In this document: one piece after another, positions 25,751 through 35,130 of the stretch
Layout: every line of letters begins with the position of its first letter
Position numbering within the stretch: the stretch's first letter is position 1
Assembly (NCBI RefSeq): GCF_013408425.1
Contig: NZ_JACBYV010000001.1
Span: forward strand, 1,736,001 to 1,800,000
Direction: 5' to 3'
DNA: 64,000 bases
Origin: Pseudomonas flavescens
GTDB lineage: Bacteria > Pseudomonadota > Gammaproteobacteria > Pseudomonadales > Pseudomonadaceae
Position numbers and translations under genes: made by a program
The notes under the pieces: generated by a model
Told to the model about the DNA's origin: nothing
Databases searched by the model: none
Seen by the model: only the letters and a program-made list of their open reading frames with translations

Positions 25751-26017
25751 CAGGGTCTGTTGACGTTTCAGCACGACCGCGCCGGAGCCAGTTTTTGCGC
25801 GAGGCAAGGCACGAGGTGCGAAGTTTGGCTGGCCAAATGAGCCACCGAGAAACGCAGCATCGCGCTAAAACTGGCCCGGCCCTCCGGGTTGCGCGGGAAA
25901 TCTCGCCATGCGTCGTTGGAAGACTTGAAAAGGGAATGTCATTCCCTGCGTCCTCCGCCTCGCCTGGCGAGATTTCTCGCAGCAACGCGGTTCGCGCTGA
26001 AACGTCAACAGACCCTG
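25751..26017. mobile_element. 267-bp MITE-like element with perfect 22-bp terminal inverted repeats
   Basis: The ends are identical inverted copies beginning CAGGGTCTGTTGACGTTTCA (25751-25772 and 25996-26017). Inside are nested inverted repeats: 25787-25802 with 25860-25875 (15 of 16), 25897-25908 with 25965-25976 (12 of 12) and an 8-bp pair at 25931-25947. No transposase is encoded and no clear target-site duplication is seen. The remaining 26018-26163 up to the next gene shows nothing recognisable. Confidence 0.85.
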
Positions 26018-26163
26018 GGCCTGCAGACTCTTCGAAAAACAGACTCTCCGCTGCAGGCGTCGATTGCGCGCCATCGCCAAGCCCAGGCTCTGGCGTAACC
26101 TGCTGCGTTCGTACCCGTTTGAACGACGCGCTTATCGCCCAGGTACGGAACCTGCCAACCCCG

Positions 26164-26784
26164 TTACCCGGCATCGATCACAGTGACCAACGGCCAGCGC
26201 TCCTGGTAGCGCTTCTGCTCGATCCGCTGACGGTAGGTCTGCTCGCTGACACGCGCCGGGTTGCGCTGCACGCGCATATCGAAGAGGTCATCCAGCCCAT
26301 GTGGGGCAATGATGCGCAAAGCGCCATCGGCGTCCAGACTCACGGCAACCGAAGTGGCGAACTCGGGCCAGCTCGCCACCGCCTCATGGAGCGACTGCAA
26401 CGGCTCGACGGCATGGCCGAAACATGACTCGAACCACAGGTGCACTGCCGCCTGGTTGGTCACCTCCCAGGGAAAGCGAGGAGCGAGTACACCCAGCATC
26501 GCCTGCAACTCGGTATCCGTCGCCGCAGACGACTCCAGCGGTTCGAAATAAGCCAGATCGATGTCCGCCAGGAACGACGGTTCGGTATGACCGTGCAGGT
26601 GATCCCAAACCAGATTGCGCACTGCCCCGGCGCCGATGCACCAATCGCTCAACTCCAGCTGGCGAGCCCCTTGCAACGCATCCATGAACCAGGAAGACTG
26701 CCGCACGATCGCTTCCAGCCGCTGCGTTAGCAGCCAGGTGCGACTCTGCTGCGCGGTTCGGCATAAACAATGGTTCATTGCCAT
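26164..26784 (-). CDS. Nucleotidyltransferase family protein (COG3575/DUF925-like)
   Basis: The protein has 206 residues from the ATG at 26784 (another ATG is 6 bp downstream). It contains WCIGAGAVRNLVWDHLHG, DIDLAYFEP and WEVTNQAAVHLWFE, the pattern of the YjgX/DUF925 nucleotidyltransferase-fold family: Gly-rich start, Asp-x-Asp pair and the NQA block. The biochemical role of the family is not established. The gene is in the same direction as the monooxygenase gene 94 bp upstream. Confidence 0.8.
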   Translation of the reverse strand: MAMNHCLCRTAQQSRTWLLTQRLEAIVRQSSWFMDALQGARQLELSDWCIGAGAVRNLVWDHLHGHTEPSFLADIDLAYFEPLESSAATDTELQAMLGVLAPRFPWEVTNQAAVHLWFESCFGHAVEPLQSLHEAVASWPEFATSVAVSLDADGALRIIAPHGLDDLFDMRVQRNPARVSEQTYRQRIEQKRYQERWPLVTVIDAG

Positions 26785-26878
26785 GTGCTGCTTACCTATA
26801 CGTCCTGGCGTGGAAATCTTACCGGTGCGATCCCGTTTTTCTACGGCGCATTGAAAACCAACGTGGTGTATCTGCCGA

Positions 26879-28210
26879 TCAGGCGGGTAGCCGCCGATTG
26901 CGCGGAATATCCAGCCCCAAGCTCTCACGCAAGGTGCTGCCTTCGTACTGCCGACGATAGACACCGCGCGCCTGCAGGATCGGCACCACCTGTTCGGTGA
27001 AACGGCGAAATTGCTCCGGGTGACCCACGTAGATATTGAAGCCATCCAGCGCCCGCGCCTCGAACCAGCGAATCATCTCATCGGCAACGGTTTGCGCTGA
27101 ACCGACGAACGCGTTGGGCCGCAGCGTGAGGCCGTTGGCGACCGCCTGGCGTAGCGTCCAGCCCTTGCTGACGGCCATGTCGGTGGCCGCCTTGGCGGCG
27201 GTGTAGAAACTGCTGCGCGCATGCTCCAGCGCCTCGACCGGGAATGGCGCATCGAGGTCGTATTGGCGAAAGTCATGCCAGCCGAAGGAGCGGCCGAACT
27301 CGGCCAGAGCTTGCTCGAAGCTGTGATCCGCTTCGTGATAGCGCCGCTCGATTTCTCGCGCCTGCTGGTCGGTGTCGCCGATGAAGATCTGCGCACCTGG
27401 GAGGATAAGCACTTCGTCCGGGTCACGACCCTGCTGCTGCGCACGACGCTTGATGTCCTGATAGAAGGCCTGCCCCTTCTCCACGCTTGGCGCGTGGGTA
27501 AACACCACATCAGCGATGCGCGCACCCAGTTCGCGGCCTTGCTGCGAATCACCGGCCTGGAAAATCACGGGCTGCCCCTGGGGCGAGCGCTGGATATTCA
27601 GTGGCCCGACCACCGAGAAATACTCACCTTTGTGGTGCGTGGCATGCAGCTTGGAGCGGTCAAGAAACTGCCCGGTCTCACGGTTGCGCGGCAGCGCATC
27701 GTCCTCGTAGGACTGCCAAAGCTTCTGCACCACCTGCACGTGCTCCAGGGCACGCCCGTAGCGAGTGTCGTAGTCGTAATGCTCGTCGCGCCCGTAATTG
27801 CCGGCGGTACCGGCATCGCCACTGGTGACCACGTTCCAACCGGCGCGCCCCTTGCTGATCAAATCCAGCGAGGCCAGGCGGCGAGCCACGTTGAAGGGCT
27901 CGTTGTAGGACGTGGTCAGGGTGCCAACCAAACCGATATTACGGGTCATCACCGCCAGAGCCGAAAGCAGCGTCAACGGCTCCAGCCGGTTGAGGTAATG
28001 GGGTGGCGAGTCAGGGGTGATGAATTGGCTGTCGACGATGAAGATCAGGTCGAACAGCGCCGCTTCGGCCTGTCGCGCCAGGTCGATGAACCAGTCGATA
28101 TTGACGCTGGCATCACTTGGAATCTCGGGGTCGTGCCAGAGATTGTGCCGGCCCGGGCCACCGACGCCCATGGCCACCGCGCCCAGCTTGATCTGCCTTT
28201 TACCGCTCAT
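26879..28210 (-). CDS. LLM-class FMN-dependent monooxygenase, NtaA/SnaA/DszA family
   Basis: The protein has 443 residues with a TIM-barrel luciferase fold. Family marks are IKLGAVAMGVGGPGRHNLW, HYLNRLEPLTLLSALAVMT, the FMN-site block [16 protein letters not shown] and [20 protein letters not shown]. Relatives are two-component enzymes that take reduced FMN from a separate reductase to cleave C-S or C-N bonds. It is divergent from the binding-protein gene at 28598, and the 387-bp space between them holds shared regulatory blocks. The substrate is unknown. Confidence 0.92.
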   Translation of the reverse strand: MSGKRQIKLGAVAMGVGGPGRHNLWHDPEIPSDASVNIDWFIDLARQAEAALFDLIFIVDSQFITPDSPPHYLNRLEPLTLLSALAVMTRNIGLVGTLTTSYNEPFNVARRLASLDLISKGRAGWNVVTSGDAGTAGNYGRDEHYDYDTRYGRALEHVQVVQKLWQSYEDDALPRNRETGQFLDRSKLHATHHKGEYFSVVGPLNIQRSPQGQPVIFQAGDSQQGRELGARIADVVFTHAPSVEKGQAFYQDIKRRAQQQGRDPDEVLILPGAQIFIGDTDQQAREIERRYHEADHSFEQALAEFGRSFGWHDFRQYDLDAPFPVEALEHARSSFYTAAKAATDMAVSKGWTLRQAVANGLTLRPNAFVGSAQTVADEMIRWFEARALDGFNIYVGHPEQFRRFTEQVVPILQARGVYRRQYEGSTLRESLGLDIPRNRRLPA

Positions 28211-28295
28211 ATGAAAATCCGCAACGATCTACTCGTGGCAGGCATTAAATACTCATTTCTGATATTTCAAAATAGTTTAAATAATGAAATTACAT

Positions 28296-28327
28296 AATTA
28301 GCTTAGAACCATAAAGACTTTCACAGC
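28296..28327 (+). promoter_or_regulatory. Shared AT-rich regulatory block 1, copy 3
   Basis: The block starts AATTAGCTTAGAACC and ends CTTTCACAGC; 30 of 32 positions equal the copy at 3141. Both copies are followed 18 nt later by GGTC. It lies in the divergent gap between the monooxygenase gene (start 28210) and the binding-protein gene (28598) and could serve both. Confidence 0.62.
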
Positions 28328-28358
28328 TGTTTATTAGAGGGATAAGGTCAGTTCCAGA

Positions 28359-28381
28359 CCGACCCCTTTCCTGGTGGAGGC
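28359..28381 (+). promoter_or_regulatory. Shared leader block 2, copy 2
   Basis: CCGACCCC, 6 nt, then GGTGGAGGC, 31 nt after block 1. It is about 217 nt before the binding-protein start, leaving room for a long leader. A GTG inside it opens a 14-codon frame ending at 28418. Confidence 0.5.
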
Positions 28382-28414
28382 CGTCCCCACGAGCCATCCC
28401 AGGAGCGCAACGTC

Positions 28415-28576
28415 ATGACATCCCACCATCATCTGCCAACGCTTATCGGGGCTGTATTGCCCGATAGCGCTCGGCCGCACGCTGCGCTCACCGCGACCGT
28501 GCCCTCTCTGCGCTCACGACCGCCACACGGCGCGCCCTTGGCACCCCACAAACATTCACCTTCCATCGGCCGATGA
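28415..28576 (+). CDS. Possible 53-codon leader ORF
   Basis: An ATG at 28415 follows AGGAG at a 9-nt distance, and the frame is open to a TGA 21 bp before the binding-protein start. The product begins MTSHHHLPTL and is rich in Pro, Ala and His with no known domain. It fills the leader of the 28598 gene. The ribosome-binding site supports translation; the low-complexity composition argues against it. Confidence 0.25.
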   Translation: MTSHHHLPTLIGAVLPDSARPHAALTATVPSLRSRPPHGAPLAPHKHSPSIGR

Positions 28577-28597
28577 AGCCGAACCAGGAGCCATCAC

Positions 28598-29581
28598 ATG
28601 CTGATTCGTACCCTTATCGCCACCTTGTTGGGCAGCAGCCTGTTGCTGGGTGGCCAAGCTAGCGCTGCCGATCTCGAACCGCTACGCGTCGCCAATCAGA
28701 AATCCGGCATCAAGTTGCTGCTGCAGGCTGCCGGTGAACTCGACGACGTGCCCTACCGCATCGACTTCTCCGAATTCCCCGCAGCGGCGCCACTGGGCGA
28801 AGCGCTGAATGCTGGCGCCGTAGACATCGGTGGTCTTGGCGATGCCCCTTACGTGTTCGCGCTGGGTGCCGGGGCGCCGCTCAAGGTGGTGGAAATCATC
28901 AAGCGAGATGGCCGTTACACCACCTCGATTCTGGTGCCCAAGGACTCGCCACTGAAAACCGTGGCCGATCTCAAGGGCCAGCGCATCGTCACCAACCGCG
29001 GCTCGATCGGCCACTTCCTGGTCATCCGGGCGCTGCGCGAAGCCGGTCTGAAAACCTCCGACGTGACCTTCGTCAACCTGCTGCCCACCGATGCCCGCAG
29101 CGCCCTGGAAAGCGGTGCCGCGGATGCCTGGTCGACCTGGGATCCCTACACCACCATCGCCATCACCCAGAACGGCGCACGCATCCTGCGTGACAGCGAC
29201 GACCTGCTGACCAACCACTTCTACCTGGCTGCCACCCAGGACGCCGTAGACGGCAAACGCGTGCAGCTCGAGGATTTCGTCAAACGTGTCGAGCGCGCCT
29301 TCCTGTGGGCCAACGACCATCACCAGGCCTATGCAGAAGCCCAGGCTCGGGTTACCGGCCTGCCGGTCGCGGTGCACCTGGAGTCGGTCAAGGAAACCAC
29401 CCACTCCCGCGCCGAGATCACCGACAAGGTGATCAGCGACCTGCAGCAGGTCTCGGACATCTATCTCGAAGAGGGCGTGCTGACCCGCGCCGTGGACGTA
29501 TCCCAGGGGTTCGATCCGAGTTTCAACGCTGCCCGTGCCGAGCAGCCGGGCAAGGCGGTTGCCCAGGCGCAACCTCAGTAA
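28598..29581 (+). CDS. Sulfonate-type ABC solute-binding protein (SsuA-like)
   Basis: The protein has 327 residues. A signal peptide ([18 protein letters not shown]) precedes a periplasmic-binding domain with family marks [32 protein letters not shown] and [19 protein letters not shown], as in SsuA and TauA. CAGGAG lies before the ATG. No permease or ATPase follows; the only matching pair in the window is at 6266 and 7094. It heads a gene set with a monooxygenase, a redoxin and a TonB receptor. Confidence 0.9.
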   Translation: MLIRTLIATLLGSSLLLGGQASAADLEPLRVANQKSGIKLLLQAAGELDDVPYRIDFSEFPAAAPLGEALNAGAVDIGGLGDAPYVFALGAGAPLKVVEIIKRDGRYTTSILVPKDSPLKTVADLKGQRIVTNRGSIGHFLVIRALREAGLKTSDVTFVNLLPTDARSALESGAADAWSTWDPYTTIAITQNGARILRDSDDLLTNHFYLAATQDAVDGKRVQLEDFVKRVERAFLWANDHHQAYAEAQARVTGLPVAVHLESVKETTHSRAEITDKVISDLQQVSDIYLEEGVLTRAVDVSQGFDPSFNAARAEQPGKAVAQAQPQ

Positions 29582-29600
29582 ATCGACAGGAGCATTTTCC

Positions 29601-30935
29601 ATGAGCAAACGACAGATCAAACTTGGCGCGATGATTCACGGCGTCGGCCACGGCTGGGGCGAGTGGCGCCATCCGAACGCCCTGGCCGATGCCAGCGTCA
29701 ATTTCGGTTTCTACAAGCAGCAGGCACAGCTGGCCGAAGGCGCCAAGTTCGACTTCGCCTTCATCGCCGACAGCCTGCATATCCACGCCAAGTCGAGCCC
29801 GCACTATCTCAACCGCTTCGAGCCGCTGACCGTGCTCTCGGCGCTGGCTGCGGTCACCGAGAACATTGGCCTGGTGGCGACCGTGACGGTGAGCTACACC
29901 GAGCCGTTCCAGGTCGCTCGCCAGTTCGCCTCGCTGGATCACATCAGCGGAGGGCGTGCTGGCTGGAACGTGGTCACCTCCTGGCTCTCCGGCACCGCCG
30001 ATAACTTCGGCAAGGCCGAGCACCCGCCGCACGCCACGCGCTACCGCATCGCCCGGGAGCACGTGAACGTGGTCAAGGGGTTGTGGGATTCCTGGGAAGA
30101 CGATGCCTTCACCCGCGACAAGCAGAGCGGCGAATTCTTCGACCCGGAAAAACTCCATGCCCTCAATCACCAGGGCGAGTTCTTCAAGGTCAAGGGCCCA
30201 CTGAACATCCAGCGTTCGCGCCAGGGCCAACCACTGATCTTCCAGGCTGGCACCTCCGAGGATGGCCGCAACTTCGCCGCGCAGAACGCCGATGCGATCT
30301 TCGTCAGCCCGGAATCCTTCAGCGAGGCCCGCGCCTATTACGCGGACCTCAAGCAGCGTGCGGCCAAGGCCGGCCGCAATCCGGACGAGCTGTTCATCCT
30401 GCCAGGCATCCGCCCGATCATCGGCCGCGATGCCGAAGAGGTGGAAAGCCGTTACCAGCAGGCCGTCGAACTGGTGAGCATCGAGGATGCCATCGTCGCC
30501 CTGGGGCGCCCGTTCAATGATTACGACTTCTCCACACACGATCTCGACGCGCCCTTCCCCGACCTTGGTGACCTGGGCAGCAACAGTCAGAAAGGCGGCT
30601 CCGACCGCATCAAGCAGCAGGCCCGCGAAGAGAACCTGACCCTGCGCGAAGTCGCCCTGCACTTCTCGCGCCCACGCCGCGATTTCGTCGGCACTCCGGA
30701 AGAAGTCGCCAACACCCTGCAGGACTGGTTCGAGGACGGCGCCGCCGACGGTTTCATCGTCAACTCGCTGCTGCCTGACGGCCTGGCCTATTTCACCGAG
30801 CACGTGGTGCCGCTGCTGCAAACCCGCGGCCTGCTGCGCCGTGAATACGAGGGCAATACCCTGCGTGACAACTTCGGCCTGGCCGTACCCACCAACCGCA
30901 ACACGCTGCAACGCGCACAAGGAGAAGTGGCATGA
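29601..30935 (+). CDS. LLM-class FMN-dependent monooxygenase, NtaA/DmoA family
   Basis: The protein has 444 residues from the ATG at 29601, preceded by CAGGAGC. Family blocks are [52 protein letters not shown] and [19 protein letters not shown]. It needs a separate flavin reductase; one is encoded at 52973. It lies 20 bp after the binding-protein gene and overlaps the redoxin gene by 4 nt, so import and oxidation of the same substrate are plausible. Confidence 0.92.
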   Translation: MSKRQIKLGAMIHGVGHGWGEWRHPNALADASVNFGFYKQQAQLAEGAKFDFAFIADSLHIHAKSSPHYLNRFEPLTVLSALAAVTENIGLVATVTVSYTEPFQVARQFASLDHISGGRAGWNVVTSWLSGTADNFGKAEHPPHATRYRIAREHVNVVKGLWDSWEDDAFTRDKQSGEFFDPEKLHALNHQGEFFKVKGPLNIQRSRQGQPLIFQAGTSEDGRNFAAQNADAIFVSPESFSEARAYYADLKQRAAKAGRNPDELFILPGIRPIIGRDAEEVESRYQQAVELVSIEDAIVALGRPFNDYDFSTHDLDAPFPDLGDLGSNSQKGGSDRIKQQAREENLTLREVALHFSRPRRDFVGTPEEVANTLQDWFEDGAADGFIVNSLLPDGLAYFTEHVVPLLQTRGLLRREYEGNTLRDNFGLAVPTNRNTLQRAQGEVA

Positions 30936-31618
30936 GCGATTCCCTGAACGATCTGCTGGCCGAACTGCACGCCGAGCGCGAGCGCACCTGGGCCCCCGAG
31001 GCGCTGAAGGTCAATATCGAGCAACGCCAGAAGTTGGTGGACGAGGCGCGTCACGACGCCTTCATCAAGGTCGGCGACAACGTCGCCTCCTTCGAACTGG
31101 AGAACGTCGACGGCAGCACCCTGAGCCTCGAAAGCCTGGTCGCCGACGGCCCGGCGGTGCTGGTGTTCTTTCGCTTCGCCGGCTGCCCGGCCTGCAATAT
31201 CGCCATCCCCCATTACCAACGCCATCTGCAGCCGGCCTTGCAGCAGCGCGGGGTACCGCTGGTGGCCGTCAGCCCGCAGGTGCCGGAGCGCCTGGTGGAG
31301 ATCCGCGACAGGCATCGGTTGACCCTGCAGGTCGCCAGCGATCGGGACAACGCCCTGGCTCGGCGCTTCGGCATTCTCTACGAATTCGACGAGCCGTCGC
31401 GCCAGGCCGCACTCAGCAAGGGCCCGGGCATCGGCGCCGTGACCGGTACCGGCACCTGGGAGCTGCCGCAACCGACCGTGGTGGTGATCGGCAGCGACCA
31501 CCGCGTGCACTTCGCCGAGGTCAGCCCGGACTGGCTGGTGCGCAGCGAAGCGCAACCGATCATCGATGCGGTGGATGAGGTGCTTGGGGTCACCGACAAG
31601 GTGGCGAGAAGCGCCTGA
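30932..31618 (+). CDS. Peroxiredoxin-like (AhpC/TSA, redoxin) protein
   Basis: The protein has 228 residues of thioredoxin fold. A CPAC motif sits in [20 protein letters not shown], where classical peroxiredoxins have a PxxxTxxC site, so this is the peroxiredoxin-like branch. It may reduce peroxide produced by reduced flavin, or handle thiols. The start overlaps the monooxygenase stop (ATGA). The enzymatic role is inferred. Confidence 0.8.
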   Translation: MSDSLNDLLAELHAERERTWAPEALKVNIEQRQKLVDEARHDAFIKVGDNVASFELENVDGSTLSLESLVADGPAVLVFFRFAGCPACNIAIPHYQRHLQPALQQRGVPLVAVSPQVPERLVEIRDRHRLTLQVASDRDNALARRFGILYEFDEPSRQAALSKGPGIGAVTGTGTWELPQPTVVVIGSDHRVHFAEVSPDWLVRSEAQPIIDAVDEVLGVTDKVARSA

Positions 31619-31698
31619 TGTAGTTCGTCCCGGTCCACCCTACAAAAGCCGAAGCCGCCCTACAACACGACTCTTTCTCTCTAAAAAGGATGCGGCCC

Positions 31699-34251
31699 AT
31701 GCACGCGCCAGGATTCGTTCGTCCCGAAAAACGCCTGCCTTATGCCCTGTCGCTGCTCTGCCTGGCGTTACCGGGGGCGACCTGGGCCGCGGAAAAGGAC
31801 ACGGCCCTCGGTACGGTTTCGGTGATATCCACCGGCAACCGCAGCAATACCCTGACCGTGGCCGACAGCCCCTCGCCGATCGACATCATCAGCGGCGAGC
31901 AGATTCGCAAGACCGGCAAGGCCAGCCTGCGTGAGGCCCTGGGTCGCATCGTGCCGTCATTCAGCGCGCCCGCCCAGGCCGGTGGCGGCACCTCTTCCTC
32001 GGTACGCCCGGTGTCGATCCGTGGCTTGAGTGGCGATCACCTGCTGGTACTGGTCAACGGCAAGCGTCGCCACAACACGGCGGTCTACAACAACTTCGCG
32101 CGTATCGCCAGCGGCAGCGTGCCGGTGGATCTCGACCTGGTCCCCACCTCGGCCATCGAGCGCATCGAACTGCTGCGCGACGGCGCCTCGGCGCAGTACG
32201 GCTCGGACGCCATCGCCGGAGTACTGAACATCATCCTCAAGAGTCAGGACAATGGCGGCAGCGCCAGCGTGACCAGCGGCCAGCAGGAAGACAAACCCGG
32301 CGACCTGACCCAGACCGGACTCAATGGCGGCTTCGCGCTTGGCGACAACGGCGGCTTCTTCAACAGTTCGCTGGATATCCGCCTGCAGGGCCCCTCCTAT
32401 GCGGCCGGCGATGCCCAGGGCGCCTGGTACTACCCGGTGCAAGGCGGTCAGTCGGTGCCGTTCGGCACACCCGGCGCACAGCCTGACCCCCGCGAGGGCT
32501 CGGTGGATCGGCTGCTGGAAAAGGGATATGGCCGGTCCAACCGCGACAAGGTCTACAACCTCTCCTACAACGCCGAACTGCCGCTGCGCGACGATCTGAC
32601 GCTGTACTCGTTCGCCACCTACAGCGACCGGGAAATCGTCGACACCCGTGGCAGCTTCCGCGCCACCAGCCTGGCGTCGATACCCGAGATCTACCCGGAT
32701 GGATTTCATGCCCAGCGCCTGATCGACGAGCGCGACTTCCAGGTGGCATTTGGCGGCAAGGGCGACCTGGCCGGCTGGGCCTATGACCTGAGCACCACCT
32801 ACGGCAAGGACGACGTACGCCTGGGGGCACAGAACACGCTGAATGCCTCCCTGGGGCCGGCAAGCAAGACCTCGTTCTACCTGGGCGCGCTGGAGTTCGA
32901 ACAATGGACCAGCAACCTCGATATCACCCGGCCTTTCGAAATCGGCCTGCCGAAACCGCTGCAACTGTCGGCCGGTATCGAGCATCGCTGGGAAAAGTAC
33001 CTGCAGACCGAAGGCGAACCCGACTCGTACCGCGACGGCGGCTATGTCTACCCGGTTGGCCACCCGCGTGCCGGGCAACGGCCCAGCGCCGGCCTGCAGT
33101 CGTTCACCGGCACGTCGGTGGCCGATGCCGGCTCGCTGGACCGTGACAGCTACGCCGTCTACCTCGACGCCGGCAGCAACCTGACCGAGCGCTGGTACAC
33201 CAGCGCCGCCGTGCGCTTCGAGCACTACGACGACAGTTCCGGCAACACCGCCAGCGGCAAGCTCTCGACCCGTTACGAGCTGGCCCCGGGATTGGCCTTG
33301 CGCGGTACCTTCAACACCGGTTTTCGCGCGCCCTCGCTGGCTCAGCAGACCTTTTCCGTCACCCAGAACACCGCCGTGCGGCTGCCGGACGGCAGCTATC
33401 AGTTGCTGCTGGCGCGCTACCTGCCGCCTGGCAGCACCGCGGCCCAGGCATTGGGCGGCCAGGATCTGGAACCGGAAAAATCGACCAATTTCAGCGTGGG
33501 CATCTCCTGGGAACCGACGCGCAACGCGCGCATCACGCTCGACGCCTACCGCATCGAGATCAAGGACCGCATCGTCAAGAGCGAGATCATCCGCGACAGC
33601 GGCTCTTCCACGGTGATCCGCGACACCCTCGCCTCGCTCGGCATCAACGACCTGTACTCGGCGCAATACAACATGAACGGCGTCGACACTCGCACCGACG
33701 GCGTCGATCTGGTCAGCGAACTGAACAGCGATTACGGGCGCTTCGGCCAGGTGCGCTGGTCGGCGCTGTACAGCTACAACCACACGACCATTCGCGACAT
33801 CAAGCAGAACGGCACGGTCAGCAATCTGCTCGGCAGCGACTACGTGATCTTCGGCCACCAGGCACAGACCGATCTGACCCGCGGAACGCCACGCGACAAA
33901 CTGGTTTTCGGCAGCAATTGGCGCATTGGCGACTTCATCACCGATGTGCAACTGACCCGCTACGGCACGTACACCGAAGCGGGCATCAGTGCAGCAGCCG
34001 ACCGCGAGTTCGGCGCCCGCTGGATCACCGACCTCGACCTGACCTACCTGGTCAACGACAACCTCTCCGCCTCCATCGGCGCCAACAACCTGTTCGGCAT
34101 ACGCCCGGACAAGCAGGCCGCCAACCCCAGCGTCACCGGGCTGGGCGCAGCGAACCCGAGCGAAATCAACAACCCTGATGAATACGGCAGCTTCAGCCCC
34201 TACGGGCTAAACGGCGCGTTCTATTACGCGCGCCTTTCCTACGACTGGTAA
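31699..34251 (+). CDS. TonB-dependent outer-membrane receptor
   Basis: The protein has 850 residues from the ATG at 31699, nine bases after AAAAAGG; an ATG at 31690 overlaps that site. A signal peptide (ALSLLCLALPGATWA) precedes GTVSVISTGNRSNTLTVADS, the plug LLVLVNGKRRHNTAVYNNF and AQYGSDAIAGVLNIILK, and the barrel end FYYARLSYDW. It is closest to the receptor at 8238 (ISTG, VADSP, PIDII). It lies in the same direction as the monooxygenase set and 18 bp before a dioxygenase gene. Confidence 0.93.
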   Translation: MHAPGFVRPEKRLPYALSLLCLALPGATWAAEKDTALGTVSVISTGNRSNTLTVADSPSPIDIISGEQIRKTGKASLREALGRIVPSFSAPAQAGGGTSSSVRPVSIRGLSGDHLLVLVNGKRRHNTAVYNNFARIASGSVPVDLDLVPTSAIERIELLRDGASAQYGSDAIAGVLNIILKSQDNGGSASVTSGQQEDKPGDLTQTGLNGGFALGDNGGFFNSSLDIRLQGPSYAAGDAQGAWYYPVQGGQSVPFGTPGAQPDPREGSVDRLLEKGYGRSNRDKVYNLSYNAELPLRDDLTLYSFATYSDREIVDTRGSFRATSLASIPEIYPDGFHAQRLIDERDFQVAFGGKGDLAGWAYDLSTTYGKDDVRLGAQNTLNASLGPASKTSFYLGALEFEQWTSNLDITRPFEIGLPKPLQLSAGIEHRWEKYLQTEGEPDSYRDGGYVYPVGHPRAGQRPSAGLQSFTGTSVADAGSLDRDSYAVYLDAGSNLTERWYTSAAVRFEHYDDSSGNTASGKLSTRYELAPGLALRGTFNTGFRAPSLAQQTFSVTQNTAVRLPDGSYQLLLARYLPPGSTAAQALGGQDLEPEKSTNFSVGISWEPTRNARITLDAYRIEIKDRIVKSEIIRDSGSSTVIRDTLASLGINDLYSAQYNMNGVDTRTDGVDLVSELNSDYGRFGQVRWSALYSYNHTTIRDIKQNGTVSNLLGSDYVIFGHQAQTDLTRGTPRDKLVFGSNWRIGDFITDVQLTRYGTYTEAGISAAADREFGARWITDLDLTYLVNDNLSASIGANNLFGIRPDKQAANPSVTGLGAANPSEINNPDEYGSFSPYGLNGAFYYARLSYDW

Positions 34252-34269
34252 CGACAAGAGGACAGCCCC

Positions 34270-35130
34270 ATGCCCGCAGAGAACGTCGTCGCGCTCACCG
34301 AAACCCTCGTGGTCACGCCACTGGAGCCCACCGTGGGCGCCGAGATAAGCGGCATCGACCTGAGCAAGCCACTCAGTGCGCGACAGCGTGACGAGATTCA
34401 CGGGCTGCTGCTGCGCCACAAGGTGATTTTCTTCCGCGACCAGCACATCAGCAGCGAACAGCAGATCGCTTTCGCCAGCCAGTTCGGCGAGCTGTACGTG
34501 CACCCCACCACCAGCCAGGAAGACCGCAACAAACCCCAGGCCCACCTGATTCTCGCCAGCCAGGCCAAGGAGGCTTACGGCGATGCACGCAAGGGTCGCT
34601 GGCACACCGATACCAGCTGGATGCTCAAGCCAACCTGGGGCGCGGTGCTGCGTGCGGTAGCGCTGCCGGAGCTGGGTGGCGACACCGTGTGGGCAGATGC
34701 CGGCCTGGTCTACCGCGGCCTTTCGGATGAACTGAAAGCGCGTATCGACAACCTCTACGTCACCCACAATTTCAAATCGTCGCTGGACAGGGTCGGCTAC
34801 AGCTACCCGATCCTCGCCCATCCGCTGGTGCGCACCCATCCGCAAACCGGCGAGGACGCACTGTTCATCAACTTCTCGATGTCGCCACAGGTGATCGGCT
34901 GGTCCGTCGAGGAAAGTCGCGCACTGGTCGCCGAGCTACTCAGAGAAGTCGGCAATCCGGAATATCAGGTGCGCTTCAAATGGACGCCAGGCACCGTGGC
35001 GTTCTGGGACAACCGCGCGCTGCTGCATTACCCGGTCTACAACTACGGCGACTTCGACCGGGTGATGGAACGGGTGCTGATCGCCGACGACGACATCCCC
35101 CACCGCATGCGCGCGCAGGTAGCCGGTTGA
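34270..35130 (+). CDS. TauD/TfdA-family Fe(II)/2-oxoglutarate dioxygenase
   Basis: The protein has 286 residues. The iron-binding facial triad is visible: His112 and Asp114 in RWHTDTSWM, and His253 in FWDNRALLHYPV. Arg264, 11 residues later, fits the 2-oxoglutarate carboxylate site. The family hydroxylates taurine, alkylsulfonates or sulfate esters next to sulfur or oxygen, which then fall apart to sulfite or sulfate. It overlaps the next gene by one base (TGATG). The substrate is unknown. Confidence 0.9.
   Translation: MPAENVVALTETLVVTPLEPTVGAEISGIDLSKPLSARQRDEIHGLLLRHKVIFFRDQHISSEQQIAFASQFGELYVHPTTSQEDRNKPQAHLILASQAKEAYGDARKGRWHTDTSWMLKPTWGAVLRAVALPELGGDTVWADAGLVYRGLSDELKARIDNLYVTHNFKSSLDRVGYSYPILAHPLVRTHPQTGEDALFINFSMSPQVIGWSVEESRALVAELLREVGNPEYQVRFKWTPGTVAFWDNRALLHYPVYNYGDFDRVMERVLIADDDIPHRMRAQVAG

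Noticed and set aside
25751..26017. Complete insertion sequence
   Set aside because: At 267 bp it has no transposase frame on either strand; only a non-autonomous element is supported.
25743..26174. Long N-terminal extension of the RibD-like deaminase
   Set aside because: The extension is encoded by the MITE-like element and unrelated flanking sequence, with no domain; open reading through the element is possible but probably fortuitous.
31957..33951. Very long open frame on the minus strand
   Set aside because: It lies antisense to the TonB receptor gene; such frames arise from GC-rich codon use, and its product shows no family motifs or ribosome-binding site. The same holds for other long antisense frames such as 6182-7840 and 8319-9338.
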